DNA of 64,000 bases from DATKFM01 sp963810485 (GCA_963810485.1 CAWENQ010000003.1:806001-870000), one strand, 5' to 3'; counted from the first letter of the stretch, positions 15,555 to 25,813 are shown. Made by a program: numbers and translations. Notes: a model not told the origin generated them from the letters alone.

Positions 15555-16736
15555 ATGTCCCATCCCCTGCCCGCCGGCGCCCGCGCCTGGCAAGAGAAAG
15601 TGCGCCGCTTCGTCGACGAGGAACTGATCCCCTTCGAAGTCGAAGCCGAGATGAATTCGGGCGACTTGCCGAAGGACATCTATCTGCGCCACCGCAAGCG
15701 CGCGAAGGAAATCGGCCTCCATGCCCTCGCGATTCCCAAGGAACATGGCGGCCAGGGCCTGACCAATCTTGAACAGGCCATCGTCAGTGAGCAGGTGGGC
15801 CGCGTCACCAACGCGCTCGGCTGGTGCTATTCCTCGACGCCGCCCTGGATGCTGGAGGCCTGCGCCGGCAACGACTATCAGATGAAGACCTGGGTCACGC
15901 CGAACATCCGCGGCGAGCGCCATGAATGCTACGCCATCACCGAGGAGCATGCCGGCTCCGATGTCGACAGCATCGCCGCAACCGTGAAGCGCGACGGCGG
16001 CGACTATCTGCTCAGCGGCGAGAAGTGGCATGTCACGAGCGCCAACAAAGCCGATCATTTCATCTTCCAGGGCCGGCTGCTCGACGGACCGCACGCCGGC
16101 AAGCACGCGCTGTTCTTCGTCGACATGGACCTGCCGGGCATCCAACTCGTGCGCACGCCGGCCTACGCGCATAACTATTCCTCGCACCATCCCATCTACA
16201 AGTTCGAGAATGTGCGCGTGCCCGCCCGCAATCTCATCGGCGCGGAAGGCGGCGGCATGGATTTCACCTATGCCTGGTTCCGCTATGAGCGGCTGGGCAT
16301 CGCCGCCCGCTGCTGCGGCGCCGCTGCGCGGCTGATCGACGAGGCCACCGCCTTCGCCCAGACCCGCAACCAGTTCGGCCAGCCGATCGGCGATTTCCAG
16401 GCCATCCAGTTCATGCTCGCCGACAGCCTGACCGAACTCTGGGCCGCGCGCCTCATGACCTATCGCACCGCCGAAGCCATCGATCAGGGCGAGGACGTAA
16501 AGGTCCTGCACGCGCAATGCTCGATGGCCAAGCTCTATGCCTCGGAAATGGCCAACCGCGTCGCCGACCGCGCGGTGCAGATCTTCGGCGGCCGCGGCTA
16601 TATGCGCGAGAACGTCGCCGAGCGCTTCTTCAGGGAACTCCGCGTCGACCGCATCTGGGAAGGCACCAGCGAAATCCAGCGGCTGATCATCTGCAACGGC
16701 CTGTACAAACGCGGCCAGAAGGCGTTGATCGAGTAG
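15555..16736 (+). CDS. Acyl-CoA dehydrogenase
   Basis: 393 residues. Seen: AITEEHAGSDVDSIAATVKR, PAYAHNYSSHHPIYKFENVR, QTRNQFGQPIGDFQAIQFML, QIFGGRGYMRENVAERFFRE and WEGTSEIQRLIICNGL with the catalytic-type Glu. The AGSD motif has EEH before it where the paralogue at 11461-12627 has TEPN, so they are distant. Same operon as the Rieske gene. Possible role: oxidising a CoA-activated carnitine- or betaine-like intermediate (inference). Confidence 0.92.
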   Translation: MSHPLPAGARAWQEKVRRFVDEELIPFEVEAEMNSGDLPKDIYLRHRKRAKEIGLHALAIPKEHGGQGLTNLEQAIVSEQVGRVTNALGWCYSSTPPWMLEACAGNDYQMKTWVTPNIRGERHECYAITEEHAGSDVDSIAATVKRDGGDYLLSGEKWHVTSANKADHFIFQGRLLDGPHAGKHALFFVDMDLPGIQLVRTPAYAHNYSSHHPIYKFENVRVPARNLIGAEGGGMDFTYAWFRYERLGIAARCCGAAARLIDEATAFAQTRNQFGQPIGDFQAIQFMLADSLTELWAARLMTYRTAEAIDQGEDVKVLHAQCSMAKLYASEMANRVADRAVQIFGGRGYMRENVAERFFRELRVDRIWEGTSEIQRLIICNGLYKRGQKALIE

Positions 16737-16778
16737 ACAGATCCTATCGCCATGTACTGAATGCAATCGAGTAAAAAT

Positions 16779-16804
16779 CCCCCTCTCCCCTTGGGGGAGA
16801 GGGG
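16779..16804. repeat. REP-like palindrome
   Basis: CCCCTCTCCCC, a three-base loop, then GGGGAGAGGGG. Same family as the palindromes at 20482-20677 and 36062-36201; here it lies between the acyl-CoA dehydrogenase and the MFS gene. Confidence 0.75.
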
Positions 16805-16892
16805 TGAAGTGAGCGCAACCCCTGCTGCCATTGCCAACCCTCACCGCACAGTCTAACAAAGTCCGCACCAGCCATCGGCCGCCGGGGTCTTC

Positions 16893-18173
16893 ATGCTCGC
16901 CGCTATCCGCCTGACCGCCCAGGTCCTCCTCGGCGTTGCCTTGTTCGAAGTGGCATTGGGCGCGCTCTGGCCGCTCTTGGGACTGCAGCTCGAACAGCAG
17001 CGGGTCAGCACCGAACTGACCAGCATCGTCGGCTCGGCCTATTATGCCGGCTTCGTCGCCGGCACCATGTTCTGCTTCCCCATCATCGACCGCGTCGGCC
17101 ACATTCGCGCCTTCAGCGTCTTTGCCGTGCTGGCCGCCAATGCCACGCTGCTGCATGTGGTGGTGCCTAACCCGATCTCCTGGGCCGTGCTGCGGGCCGT
17201 CATCGGTTTCGCGCTGGCGGGCGTGTTCACGATTGTCGAAAGCTGGCTGAACGATAAGGCAACGACGGAAACCCGCGGCCGCATCTTCGCGCTCTACACC
17301 ATGGTCGCCTGGGGCTTCAGCGGCATCGGCCCGCTGGGAATCAATATCCATGACGACAGCGGTACGATTCTGTTCTGCCTCATCGGCATCGTCATGGCAT
17401 CCGCCATCATCCCGGTGGCGCTCACCACCGTCGGCAACCCCGATATCGGCCAGCGCAGCCATTTCGGCATCCTCCGGCTCTATAAGATTTCGCCGCTCGG
17501 CGTGCTCGCCTGTTTCGCGTCGGGCGTCATCAACACCGGTTTGTTCGTGCTGCTGCCGATCTACTCCACCCGCGTCGGCAACAGCACCGCGGAGACATCG
17601 ATACTCCTGAGCATCGCGTCGACCGGACCGCTGTTCATCCAATATCCCGTCGGCTGGATGGCGGACCGATTCGGCCGGCGGCCGCTGATGCTGGCCACCA
17701 CGCTGATCGCCATCGGCGTTTCCGCTGCGATCGTCAGCCTGCCGCACGGTTCATTCTATTGGCTCGTGGCGCTGGTCACTCTCCTCGCCAGCATGCTGTC
17801 GCCGCTATATGCGCTGGGCGTGGGCCAGACCAATGACTACGTCTCGAAGAACGATTTCGTTTCCGCCAGCGCCGGCCTGCTGTTCGCCTGGGGTCTCGGC
17901 GCCATCATCGGCCCGATCGCCGCGGCGCCCGCGATCCGTTTCTTCGACGACCCGAACGGATTATTCTATTTCGTCAGCACCTGCCATGTGATGCTGGCCA
18001 GCTTCATCATGTACCGCATGATCATGCGGCCGGCGCTGTCCGCCAAGGAACAGGGCAACTACGTCGCCTGCGACGCGGCCCATGCCTCCGCCGGGAAAGA
18101 ACTCGATCCCCGCGCGCCCATAACACCTTCGGCCGCCCAGGCCAGCCGTATCATCAGCGCAACCGTTGAGTAA
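16893..18173 (+). CDS. MFS transporter
   Basis: 426 residues with about 12 hydrophobic segments. Family cues: FCFPIIDRVGHIRAF between TM2 and TM3, ESWLNDKATTETRGRIFALY in TM4-5, and GWMADRFGRRPLML in the middle loop. The ESWLN segment is typical of the YcaD-like MFS subgroup. Substrate unknown; placement between catabolic enzymes suggests uptake of the compound they degrade. The start at ATG 16893 follows a leader holding the REP-like palindrome. Confidence 0.88.
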   Translation: MLAAIRLTAQVLLGVALFEVALGALWPLLGLQLEQQRVSTELTSIVGSAYYAGFVAGTMFCFPIIDRVGHIRAFSVFAVLAANATLLHVVVPNPISWAVLRAVIGFALAGVFTIVESWLNDKATTETRGRIFALYTMVAWGFSGIGPLGINIHDDSGTILFCLIGIVMASAIIPVALTTVGNPDIGQRSHFGILRLYKISPLGVLACFASGVINTGLFVLLPIYSTRVGNSTAETSILLSIASTGPLFIQYPVGWMADRFGRRPLMLATTLIAIGVSAAIVSLPHGSFYWLVALVTLLASMLSPLYALGVGQTNDYVSKNDFVSASAGLLFAWGLGAIIGPIAAAPAIRFFDDPNGLFYFVSTCHVMLASFIMYRMIMRPALSAKEQGNYVACDAAHASAGKELDPRAPITPSAAQASRIISATVE

Positions 18174-18185
18174 TAGGCAACCGGC

Positions 18186-19188
18186 ATGAGCGAACGCAAC
18201 AAGCAGATCCTCCTCGCCGCCCATCCCGAAGGCTGGGTCAAGGAAGCCGATTTCAAGCTCGCCGACGCACCGATGCCCGCGCCCGGCGCCGGCCAGGTGC
18301 TGGTGCGCAACGAGTATCTCTCGCTCGATCCCTATATGCGCGGCCGGATCAGCACGCGAAAATCCTACGCCAAGGGCGTCGAGGTCGGACAGGTGATGGT
18401 CGGCGGCACGGTGGGCGAGGTCGTCGCCTCCAACGATGCGAACTTCGCTGTTGGTGATAAAGTCCTCGGCTATCAAGGCTGGCAGCTCTACGGCGTCGCC
18501 GACGGCAAGACTCTGCAGAAGCTGAGTTCGGCCAAGCTGCCGCTGTCGGTCTATCTCGGCGCGGCCGGCATGCCCGGGGTCACCGCCTGGATCGGCCTCT
18601 TGCAGATCGGCAAGCCGAAATCCGGCGAGACGGTCGTGGTCGGCGCCGCCACCGGCGCCGTCGGCGCCGTGGTTGGTCAGCTCGCCAAGCTGCAGGGCTG
18701 CCGCGCCGTCGGCATTGCCGGCGGTCCCCAGAAATGCGCCTACGCGGTGAAGGAGCTTGGCTTCGATGCCTGCGTCGACTATCGCACCGGCAAGCTGGTG
18801 GCGGAGTTGGAAGCCGCCACAACTGAGGGCATCGACATCTATTTCGAGAATGTCGGCGGCGAAGTTCTGGAGGCCGTGCTGCCGCGCCTCAACGACTTCT
18901 CGCGAATTCCCCTCTGCGGCCTGATCTCCGACTACAATTCCACCGAGCCCCGGGGCATTCCCGATCTGCGCCAGTTCCTGTTCAAGCGCATCCATCTCCA
19001 GGGCTTCATCTGCTCCGATACGCCTGATGTCTGGCCCGAAGGCGATCCGCCAGCTCGAAGGCTGGATATCATCCGGCAAGATCAAATACCGCGAGACCAT
19101 CGTCGACGGCCTGGAAAACGCCCCCCGCGCCTTCGTCGGCCTGTTCAAGGGCGAGAACTTCGGCAAGCTGATCGTGAAGCTGCGGTAG
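18186..19188 (+). CDS. NADP-dependent MDR oxidoreductase (CurA/PTGR-like), frameshifted near its 3' end
   Basis: Zinc-free medium-chain reductase. Seen: YLSLDPYMRGRIS, GVTAWIGLLQIGKPKSGETV, GAATGAVGAVVGQLAKLQGC, GIDIYFENVGGE, LCGLISDYN. At 19040-19044 one extra G shifts the frame: reading without it gives AIRQLEGWISSGKIKYRE ... KGENFGKLIVKLR and a stop at 19186-19188, about 333 residues, the normal family length. As sequenced, frame 0 runs on into the downstream FAD oxidase (761 codons to 20471). That fusion is not a family architecture, so I treat it as a frameshift. Either an indel error or a recently broken gene; function would be NADPH-dependent reduction of enals/enones. Confidence 0.8.
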
Positions 19189-19196
19189 GCCTGCCG

Positions 19197-20471
19197 ATGC
19201 ATTCCCGCTACATCGACTGCTACTACGCGCAGACCGCCAATCCCGCGCCCGAACGCCCGGAACTCACCGGCGACATCGAGGCCGACGTCTGCGTCATCGG
19301 CGGCGGACTCGCCGGACTGAACGCGGCGCTCGGCCTGCTGGAGCGCGGCCGCTCGGCCGTGGTGGTGGAGGCCGAGCGCATCGCCTGGGGTGCGTCTGGC
19401 CGCAATGGCGGCTTTGTCGGGCGCGGCTACGCTGCCGGGCCGGACTCCGTCATCAAGCAGGTCGGCCTCGAGCAGGCGCGCAAGCTGCAAGCCCTCACGG
19501 TGGAAGCCGTCGACCTGATCCGCCGCCGCATCACCGAGAACCAGATCGCCTGCTCGCCCATCGCCTCCGGCATGATCCGCGCCTGGTGGACCGACAATGC
19601 CGACGAAACGCGCCGCGCCGGCGACGACCTGAAACGCAAACTCGGCATCGAGGTCGAGTTCTGGCCGCGCGAGCGCCTGCGCGAGACACTGGTCAGCAAG
19701 CGCTATTTCGACGCTCTCTACTATCCCCAGAACTTTCACTTCCATCCCCTGAACTACGCGCTTGGCATCGCCGACATGATCGAGCGCAAAGGCGGCCAGA
19801 TCTTCGAAGGCTCGCGGGTTATGCGCTTGGATCTCGACGGCCCAGTGAAAAGCGTGCACACATCGGGCGGCCGCATCCGGGCTGGTACTGTCATCGTTGC
19901 CTGCGGCGGTTATATCGATGGGCTGCACCGCAAGCTCGCCGGCGCGCTGCAATCCGTCGCCACCTATGTCATGGTCACCGAGCCGCTGGGCGACCGGCTG
20001 CGCACCGCCATCCGCGGCAATCAGAGCGTCATCGATTCCCGCTTTGACTTCGACTATTACCGGCCGCTGCTGGATACGCGCATCATGTGGGGCGGCGGCA
20101 TCACCATCCGCCGCAGCGATCCGCCCGATCTCCGGCAGATGATGCTGAAGAAACTCCTCACCGTTTATCCGCAGCTCCGGGGCGTGCGCGTCGAGAGCGC
20201 CTGGACCGGCCTGATGGGTTATCCCAAGCACTCCATGCCCCAGCTTGGCGAAGTATCGCCCGGGGTCTGGTACAGCATGGGCTTCGGCGGTCACGGCATG
20301 GGCACCACGACAGTGACAGGCGAACTGGTCGCTGCTGCCATCGCCCAGGGCGACGACCGCTACAAACTTTTCGCCCCTTTCGGCCTCGACTGGACCGGCG
20401 GCGCAGTCGGCCTGCTGATGGTGGAGATGATCTACCGCTACTACCGGTTCAGGGACTGGCTGCGGACTTAA
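19197..20471 (+). CDS. FAD-dependent oxidoreductase, DAO family (PuuB/OrdL-like)
   Basis: 424 residues from ATG 19197, eight bases after the restored stop of the MDR gene. N-terminal ADVCVIGGGLAGLNAALGLL dinucleotide fold, WGASGRNGGFVGRGYAAG flavin-contact motif, FDYYRPLLDTRIMWGGG and a C-terminal WTGLMGYPKHSMPQLG, SMGFGGHGMGTTTVTG. This is the D-amino-acid-oxidase/gamma-glutamylputrescine-oxidase group that oxidises secondary or primary amines. Last gene of the plus block that starts with TetR; a paralogue is at 30507-31817. Confidence 0.9.
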   Translation: MHSRYIDCYYAQTANPAPERPELTGDIEADVCVIGGGLAGLNAALGLLERGRSAVVVEAERIAWGASGRNGGFVGRGYAAGPDSVIKQVGLEQARKLQALTVEAVDLIRRRITENQIACSPIASGMIRAWWTDNADETRRAGDDLKRKLGIEVEFWPRERLRETLVSKRYFDALYYPQNFHFHPLNYALGIADMIERKGGQIFEGSRVMRLDLDGPVKSVHTSGGRIRAGTVIVACGGYIDGLHRKLAGALQSVATYVMVTEPLGDRLRTAIRGNQSVIDSRFDFDYYRPLLDTRIMWGGGITIRRSDPPDLRQMMLKKLLTVYPQLRGVRVESAWTGLMGYPKHSMPQLGEVSPGVWYSMGFGGHGMGTTTVTGELVAAAIAQGDDRYKLFAPFGLDWTGGAVGLLMVEMIYRYYRFRDWLRT

Positions 20472-20481
20472 CCCTAACAAT

Positions 20482-20677
20482 CCCCTCGCCCCACGAAGTG
20501 GGGAGAGGGTGCGTGGCGGTCGCTCTGCGACAGCTACGCGGGTGAGGGGATTGGGAGCACAAGGGGATCAAGCAAGACATCGTTAGAACAAACAGCAGCG
20601 TCGGCGCCGCCCTCACCCCGCAACATTCGCTGAACGCGAATGTTGCATCCCTCTCCCACTTCGTGGGCGAGGGGACA
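20482..20677. repeat. Pair of REP-like palindromes in a convergent intergenic region
   Basis: First unit starts with CCCCTCGCCCCACGAAGTGG and ends GGTGAGGGG (20482-20550); the second begins CCTCACCCCGC (20611) and ends CACTTCGTGGGCGAGGGG (20677), in inverse order. Between the parts of the second unit is an 11-bp perfect hairpin, GCAACATTCGC / GCGAATGTTGC (20620-20646). Lies between two convergent stops, where it may also serve as bidirectional terminator. Confidence 0.75.
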
Positions 20678-20691
20678 GAATGTCAACAACC

Positions 20692-22752
20692 CTACGCCAC
20701 CACCGCCATCTCCCGTTTGAACAGCATCTCCCCAACCGGCGCCGTATCCAGTTCCCGCGCATAGCGATGCCCGGCATAGACCGCGTGGGCGATTGTTGCC
20801 GGCGCATAGGCATCGGCGATCGCCGTCACCGACTTGATGCCCGCCTTGGCCAACGCCGCCTCGTCCGCGCGCAGCGCCACAGCCAGCTCATCCCGCGCGT
20901 TCCGCGCTGTCACCGTCACCACCGACCCGCATTCGATCCTCGACAGCCGCCCGGTATAGACGCAGGCCGTCTCCACATGGTCGCCGTGGAACGCCGTAAC
21001 CTTGCGGTTGGCGACGATGTTCACATCCAGCTCGATCAGCCGCGCCTGGATGCGGCCATGGTCCAGCATGTTGTGGGTGAAGAACGACGCCAATTCCGCC
21101 GGTGTCACCAGCGTCAACGCCAGCCCCATCTGCCGCAGCTTCTCGGCAATCACCCCGCCCATGTAGAAGTGATCGTCGTCATAGATCAGCACCGGCCCCT
21201 TCGGCACGGCGCCGTCCATGATGTCATCGGGCGTGTAAATGCCGTCACGGCTGAAACTCGGCAGCGGCCGGTAGGAGGCGCGGCCCGATCCGTCACGCCG
21301 CCAGATAGCACCCGTAGCAATCACGACGTGCGAACTTCCCATTTCCAGCACGTCGGCCGCCGCCAGCCGGCTCGCCGGATACATCGTGACGTTCGCCATC
21401 TTGTCGATCTGCAACAGGCGATGATCTCGTACCCGCGCCCAGGCCGACAGCCCCGGCAGCTTCAACTCCCGGCTCACCCGCCCGCCCATCTCTCCGCCCG
21501 CCTCCGCCAGATGCACGGTATAGCCGCGCTGACCCAGCGCCCGCGCGCATTCCAGCCCCGCCGGCCCGGCGCCGACCACCAGCACGGACTCCGACGCGCC
21601 CTTGGCCGGAATCTTCTCCGGATGCCAGCCCTTCCTGTACTCCTCGCCCATGGTCGGATTCTGGGTGCAGCGGATCGATGTCACCGTGTAGTCGCCGACG
21701 ATGCAGATGTTGCAGCCGATGCATTCCCTGATGTCGTCGATGCGCCCCTCTTCGATCTTCTTCGGCAGGAATGGATCGGCGATCGAAGGCCGCGCCGCGC
21801 CGATCATGTCGAGCACGCCGCGCCTGATCTGCGATACCATGGTGTCCGGCGAAGTGAACCGCCCCACACCCACCACTGGTTTCGTGGTCAGCTTCTTCAC
21901 GAAGGCGATATGCTTCTCCTGGAAACCCTCCTCGGCAAAACGCGACGGCACGGAATCGTTGGTCCAGTCGCTGACATTCACGTCCCAGAGGTCCGGCATC
22001 TCCGCCAGCATCTCCACCACCTCGCGGCCCTCGGTCTCGCTGGTGATGCCGTCGGGGCCAAGCAATTCGTCGACCGCAAAGCGCACCACCACCGCGCAGC
22101 TATCGCCAACCGCCGCCTTCGTATCCTCGATGATCTCGCGGAACAACCGCACGCGGTTCTCCAGGCTGCCGCCGTATTCGTCGGTGCGGTGATTGCGCCG
22201 CTTCTGCAGGAAATGCATGGGCAGCGTGATATTGTGCCCGGCATAGCAGTAGATGAGATCGAAGCCCGCTTTCTTCGCCCGCAGCGCCGCCTTGCGGTGC
22301 CAGTCGCGATAGGCCTTGATATCGGCCTTGTCCATCGCCCGCGCCTGCAGCGGCGCGAATGACTTCACCGGCTGCGCCGACGGACCCAGCGGCGTCTCCC
22401 GGCTCTCCATGCAGTCGCAGGTCGGGCCGTGATGGGTCAGCTCGACGCCGGCGAGCGCGCCATGCTTCTGCACCGCCTCGGCCATGCGCGCCAGCGCCGG
22501 GATATCCCGGTCGTCCCACAGCCGCGCCTCCGGTGACGGGCTGATGTCGCTGGAGGGATGCACTTCCGTTTCCTGGGTGCAGACCACGGCCCAGCCGCCC
22601 TCGGCCTTCATGCCGCGATGCACCGCCTCCGCATTCGGCCGTACATGGCCGAGGCCGTTGCAGTGGGGCACCTGGTAGAACCAATTCCTGGCCGTCTTCG
22701 GACCGATCCTGATCGGCTCGAACAGGATGTCGTAACGGGGATCGCGCGCCAT
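20692..22752 (-). CDS. Trimethylamine dehydrogenase (TMADH)-like iron-sulfur flavoprotein
   Basis: 686 residues from ATG 22752, where TMADH itself starts (ARDPRYDILFEPIRIGPKT); the frame is open 21 codons further. Order: FMN TIM barrel, 4Fe-4S segment CIGCNICIVGDYTVTSIRC, and a C-terminal FAD/ADP-type domain (VLVVGAGPAGLECARALG). FYQVPHCNG keeps the Cys that covalently carries FMN in TMADH. From a remembered, ungapped alignment, the amine-binding bowl is changed: Tyr60 is Glu and Trp355 is Asp, and the Trp264 loop is three residues shorter. Substrate is probably not trimethylamine. Follows the ABC importer operon in the same direction. Confidence 0.9.
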   Translation of the reverse strand: MARDPRYDILFEPIRIGPKTARNWFYQVPHCNGLGHVRPNAEAVHRGMKAEGGWAVVCTQETEVHPSSDISPSPEARLWDDRDIPALARMAEAVQKHGALAGVELTHHGPTCDCMESRETPLGPSAQPVKSFAPLQARAMDKADIKAYRDWHRKAALRAKKAGFDLIYCYAGHNITLPMHFLQKRRNHRTDEYGGSLENRVRLFREIIEDTKAAVGDSCAVVVRFAVDELLGPDGITSETEGREVVEMLAEMPDLWDVNVSDWTNDSVPSRFAEEGFQEKHIAFVKKLTTKPVVGVGRFTSPDTMVSQIRRGVLDMIGAARPSIADPFLPKKIEEGRIDDIRECIGCNICIVGDYTVTSIRCTQNPTMGEEYRKGWHPEKIPAKGASESVLVVGAGPAGLECARALGQRGYTVHLAEAGGEMGGRVSRELKLPGLSAWARVRDHRLLQIDKMANVTMYPASRLAAADVLEMGSSHVVIATGAIWRRDGSGRASYRPLPSFSRDGIYTPDDIMDGAVPKGPVLIYDDDHFYMGGVIAEKLRQMGLALTLVTPAELASFFTHNMLDHGRIQARLIELDVNIVANRKVTAFHGDHVETACVYTGRLSRIECGSVVTVTARNARDELAVALRADEAALAKAGIKSVTAIADAYAPATIAHAVYAGHRYARELDTAPVGEMLFKREMAVVA

Positions 22753-22833
22753 GATGGACGGGCCTGCTCTTGTTGTTGTCAGGCCTAGCCAATCAAGAAT
22801 GCTGTCGTTACGCAAGCCGCGCGCGCAGCCGCC

Positions 22834-24910
22834 CTACTCCGCCGCCGTCGACAGGATCGGTTCCACTTCCCGCAGCTGCTCCATGGGGATGTGGCAGAGG
22901 ATGCGGTGGCCGGCGTTGGTGCGCTGCTCCGGCGGCGGCGTGGTGTCGCAGATGCTGCCGATCTTGCGCGGGCAGCGGGTGGCGAAGGGGCAACCCGCCG
23001 GGATGTCCCGCGGGCTCGGCATCGCCCCTTCCAGCAGGATGCGCTTCTGCTGCCGGTCCGGATCGGCGATTGGCACGGCTGAGAGCAGCGCCTCGGTATA
23101 GGGATGATAGGGCGGCTCGAAGATCTCCTCGACCGTGCCGAACTCGACGATGCGGCCGAGATACATCACGGCCACGCGGTCGGCCAGATAGCGGACGACG
23201 GAGAGGTCATGGGAAATGAAGATCAGCGTCGCCTGCTGCTTCTCCTGCAGCTCCATCAGCAGATTGATGATCGCCGCCTGCACCGACACGTCGAGTGCCG
23301 ACACCGGCTCGTCGGCCACCACGATATCGGGATCGCCGGCCAGCGCCCGGGCGATGGCGACGCGCTGCTTCTGCCCGCCGGAGAGCTGCCGCGGCTTCCG
23401 CGCCACGAAATCGCCCGGGCAGCTTGACGATCTCCATCAGCCGCCGCGCCCGGTCGCGCATCGCCGAGCCCTTCATGTGCTTCAGGCGCCGCAGCGAGCG
23501 CTCGATGGTGAAGCCGACGGAGTGGCTGGGATTCAGCGTGCTCTCCGGATTCTGGAACACCATCTGCAGCTTGCCCTTGACCTGCTGGGTCCTGGCCTCC
23601 ACGGAAATCATGCCGATATCCAGGCCGTCGACAGATACCCTGCCCTCGGTCGCCTTCTCCAGGCCGGTCAGCACCTTGGCGAAAGTGGATTTGCCGCAGC
23701 CGGATTCGCCGACGATGGCCAGCGTCATGCCGCGCCGCGCCGACATGCTGATCTCGTTCAGCGCCTTGACCTGATAGCTCCCGCCGCCGCTGAAGATGCT
23801 GCCGGAGGTGTCATAGAATTTCCGCAGGTTGACGACGCTGAGCACATCATCGGCCTCGCGGCTTTCGACGGCCTGCGTCACCGCGCCCTGCGGCCGCTCC
23901 CACGGCGCCAGTTCGTTCAATCGCACGCACTGCACCCGGTGCATGGAATCGCCGGGCACTTCGACCGTGGCGATGCGGCCGGCGATGCAGCGCACGGGAT
24001 CGGCGAACTTGCAGCGGGACACGAAAATGCAGCCCGGCGGCCGGTTCAGCGCCGGCGGCACCGATCCGGGGATCGGCACCAGCGGCGTGGAATGCTTGTC
24101 GGTGCCCAGCACGGGAATGCATTCCAGCAGGCCGCGGGTATAGGGGTGCTTGGGCTTGCGGAACACCGAGGTGATCGGCCCCTCCTCCACCAGCTCGCCC
24201 GCATACATCACGCCGATCCGGTCGCAGACCCGAACGACGGTGCCGAGATTGTGGCTGATGAAGACGATGGCCGAGTTGTGCTTCCGCCGGAGGTCGCGCA
24301 CGAGATCGAGCACCGCCGCCTCGACGGTGACGTCCAGGCCCGTGGTCGGCTCGTCCATCACCAGCAGCGACGGCTCGGCCATCAGCGCCATGGCGATGAC
24401 CACGCGCTGCTGCTGGCCGCCGGAGATCTGATGGGGATAGCGGTCGAAGATCGACTCCGGGTCCGGCAGCCGCACTTCCGCCAGCATCTGCAAGGCGCGG
24501 CGCTTGGCTTCCGCCTCGCCGGCGCCCTGGTGAATCATCGGCACTTCCATGAGCTGCTTGCCTACGGGGATCACCGGATTCAGGCTGCTCATGGGGTCCT
24601 GATAGACCATGGCCAGGCGCCGGCCGCGGATCGCCCTGAGCTCGTTGTCGCTCATCTTCGACAGGTCGCGGCCCTCGAACAGGATGCGCCCGCCGGTCAG
24701 CCGTCCCGCGCCGCCCAGATACTTCATGATCGAGAAGGCGACGGTCGATTTGCCGCAGCCGAACTCGCCCACCAGCCCGATCGCCTCGCCCTGCTGCAGC
24801 GCGAAGCTGATGCCCGGGACCACATTGATTTCGCCCGCCCGCGTGTAATAGGAGATGCGGGCGTTATCGAGCTCGAGGACGGGGGTTCCGGCTGGCGTTC
24901 GGCTGGCCAT
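22834..24910 (-). CDS. Dipeptide/oligopeptide-type ABC transporter, fused double ATPase (DppD-DppF), frameshifted
   Basis: Two ATPase domains in one chain, about 691 residues if corrected. Domain 1: Walker A GEFGCGKSTVA, SGGQQQRVVIAMAL, LLVMDEPTTGLD, then the oligopeptide C-terminal Cys-rich segment (GCIFVSRCKFADPVRC). Domain 2: GESGCGKSTFAKVL, LSGGQKQRVAIARAL, VADEPVSALD, and a second Cys segment (GCPFATRCPRKIGSIC). In the middle of domain 2 the frame breaks within the CCCGGG at 23414-23419: one extra base in the reading LMEIVKLPG-(D)F-VARKPRQLSGG. The two partial frames are 24910-23207 and 23406-22834. Without the break it is the ATPase of the importer encoded upstream. Confidence 0.85.
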
Positions 24911-24919
24911 GCTGATGCG

Positions 24920-25804
24920 TCAATCCCTCATGCTGATCTCGCGCAGGCCGTCAGCCAGCAGGCTGAAGCCGACAACGAGGGACGAAAGCGCGATGGCAGG
25001 CGCCAGCGCCATATGCACCTGGCCGCCGAGCATGAAGCCGTAATGGGCGTTGATCATGCCGCCCCAGTCGGGATCGGGCGGCGGCAGGCCGACGCCGAGG
25101 AAGCCGAGGGTGCCGATGATGATCGCGGTATAGCCGGTGCGCAGGCAGGCATCGACGATCAGCGGCCCCCGCGCGTTCGGCAGGATCTCCACCAGCATGA
25201 TGTACCAGGCCGGCTCGCCGCGCATCTTCGCCGCCGCCACATATTCGCGCTCGCGCAGCTCCAGCGTCTGGCTGCGCACGAGGCGCGCCACCTGGGGCGA
25301 GGCGATGAATGTGACGGCGACGATGATGTTGATGGCCGACGGCCCGAACTTCATCATGATGATGACATAGAGCACCAGCACCGGAAACGACAGGATGATG
25401 TTGCAGACCTGCATTAGCACGCCGTCGACCCAGCCGCGATAGTAGCCCGCCAGCAGGCCGATGGTGCAGCCGACGATGTAGGCGCAGAGCGTGGCCAGGG
25501 GTGCAATGGTCAGCACCAGTTGCGAGCCATAGATGATGCGGGACAGCAGGTCCCGCGCCTGATCGTCGGTCCCCAGCCAATGCTCCGCCGAGGGCGGCGA
25601 ATTGACCCCGCCTTCATACATATTGGCGTTGGGCGGATAGGGCGCCAGCAGCGGCGCAAAGATGGCGACGACAATCCAGAACAGCACCAGGAACAGGCCG
25701 ATCATGCCGACGGGAGATTCCCGCAGCAGGCTCAGCGTCCGCAGCCAGCCGGGCAATGCGCCCTTAGCTTTCGGCTTGTTCGGCGAGGCTGTCAGCACTG
25801 TCAT
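24920..25804 (-). CDS. ABC transporter permease, DppC/OppC-like
   Basis: 294 residues, BPD_transp_1 permease. N-terminal TM1 after LRESPVGMIGL, periplasmic NSPPSAEHWLGTDDQARDLLS typical of OppC, and the EAA-type loop EYVAAAKMRGEPAWYIMLVE. About six TM helices. Ends 9 bases before the ATPase gene; starts 9 bases after the DppB-like gene. Cargo undefined; the neighbourhood points to a methylated amine or small peptide-like compound. Confidence 0.93.
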   Translation of the reverse strand: MTVLTASPNKPKAKGALPGWLRTLSLLRESPVGMIGLFLVLFWIVVAIFAPLLAPYPPNANMYEGGVNSPPSAEHWLGTDDQARDLLSRIIYGSQLVLTIAPLATLCAYIVGCTIGLLAGYYRGWVDGVLMQVCNIILSFPVLVLYVIIMMKFGPSAINIIVAVTFIASPQVARLVRSQTLELREREYVAAAKMRGEPAWYIMLVEILPNARGPLIVDACLRTGYTAIIIGTLGFLGVGLPPPDPDWGGMINAHYGFMLGGQVHMALAPAIALSSLVVGFSLLADGLREISMRD

Positions 25805-25813
25805 CGCGCCATC

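Noticed and set aside
14355..17747. 1,130-codon open frame on the minus strand
   Set aside because: It lies antisense to the Rieske, acyl-CoA dehydrogenase and MFS genes, has the Ala/Gly/Arg/His composition of a GC-rich shadow frame and no domain.
18186..20471. A genuine MDR-reductase/FAD-oxidase fusion protein
   Set aside because: The normal MDR C-terminus and stop are present one base out of frame, and the FAD oxidase has its own ATG 8 bases after that stop. A frameshift explains it better.
17961..20480. 839-codon open frame on the minus strand
   Set aside because: Antisense to the MDR and FAD oxidase genes, which have clear family motifs; shadow of GC-rich coding DNA.
23216..25417. 733-codon open frame on the plus strand
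   Set aside because: Antisense to the ABC ATPase and permease; His/Arg-rich shadow with no recognisable motif.
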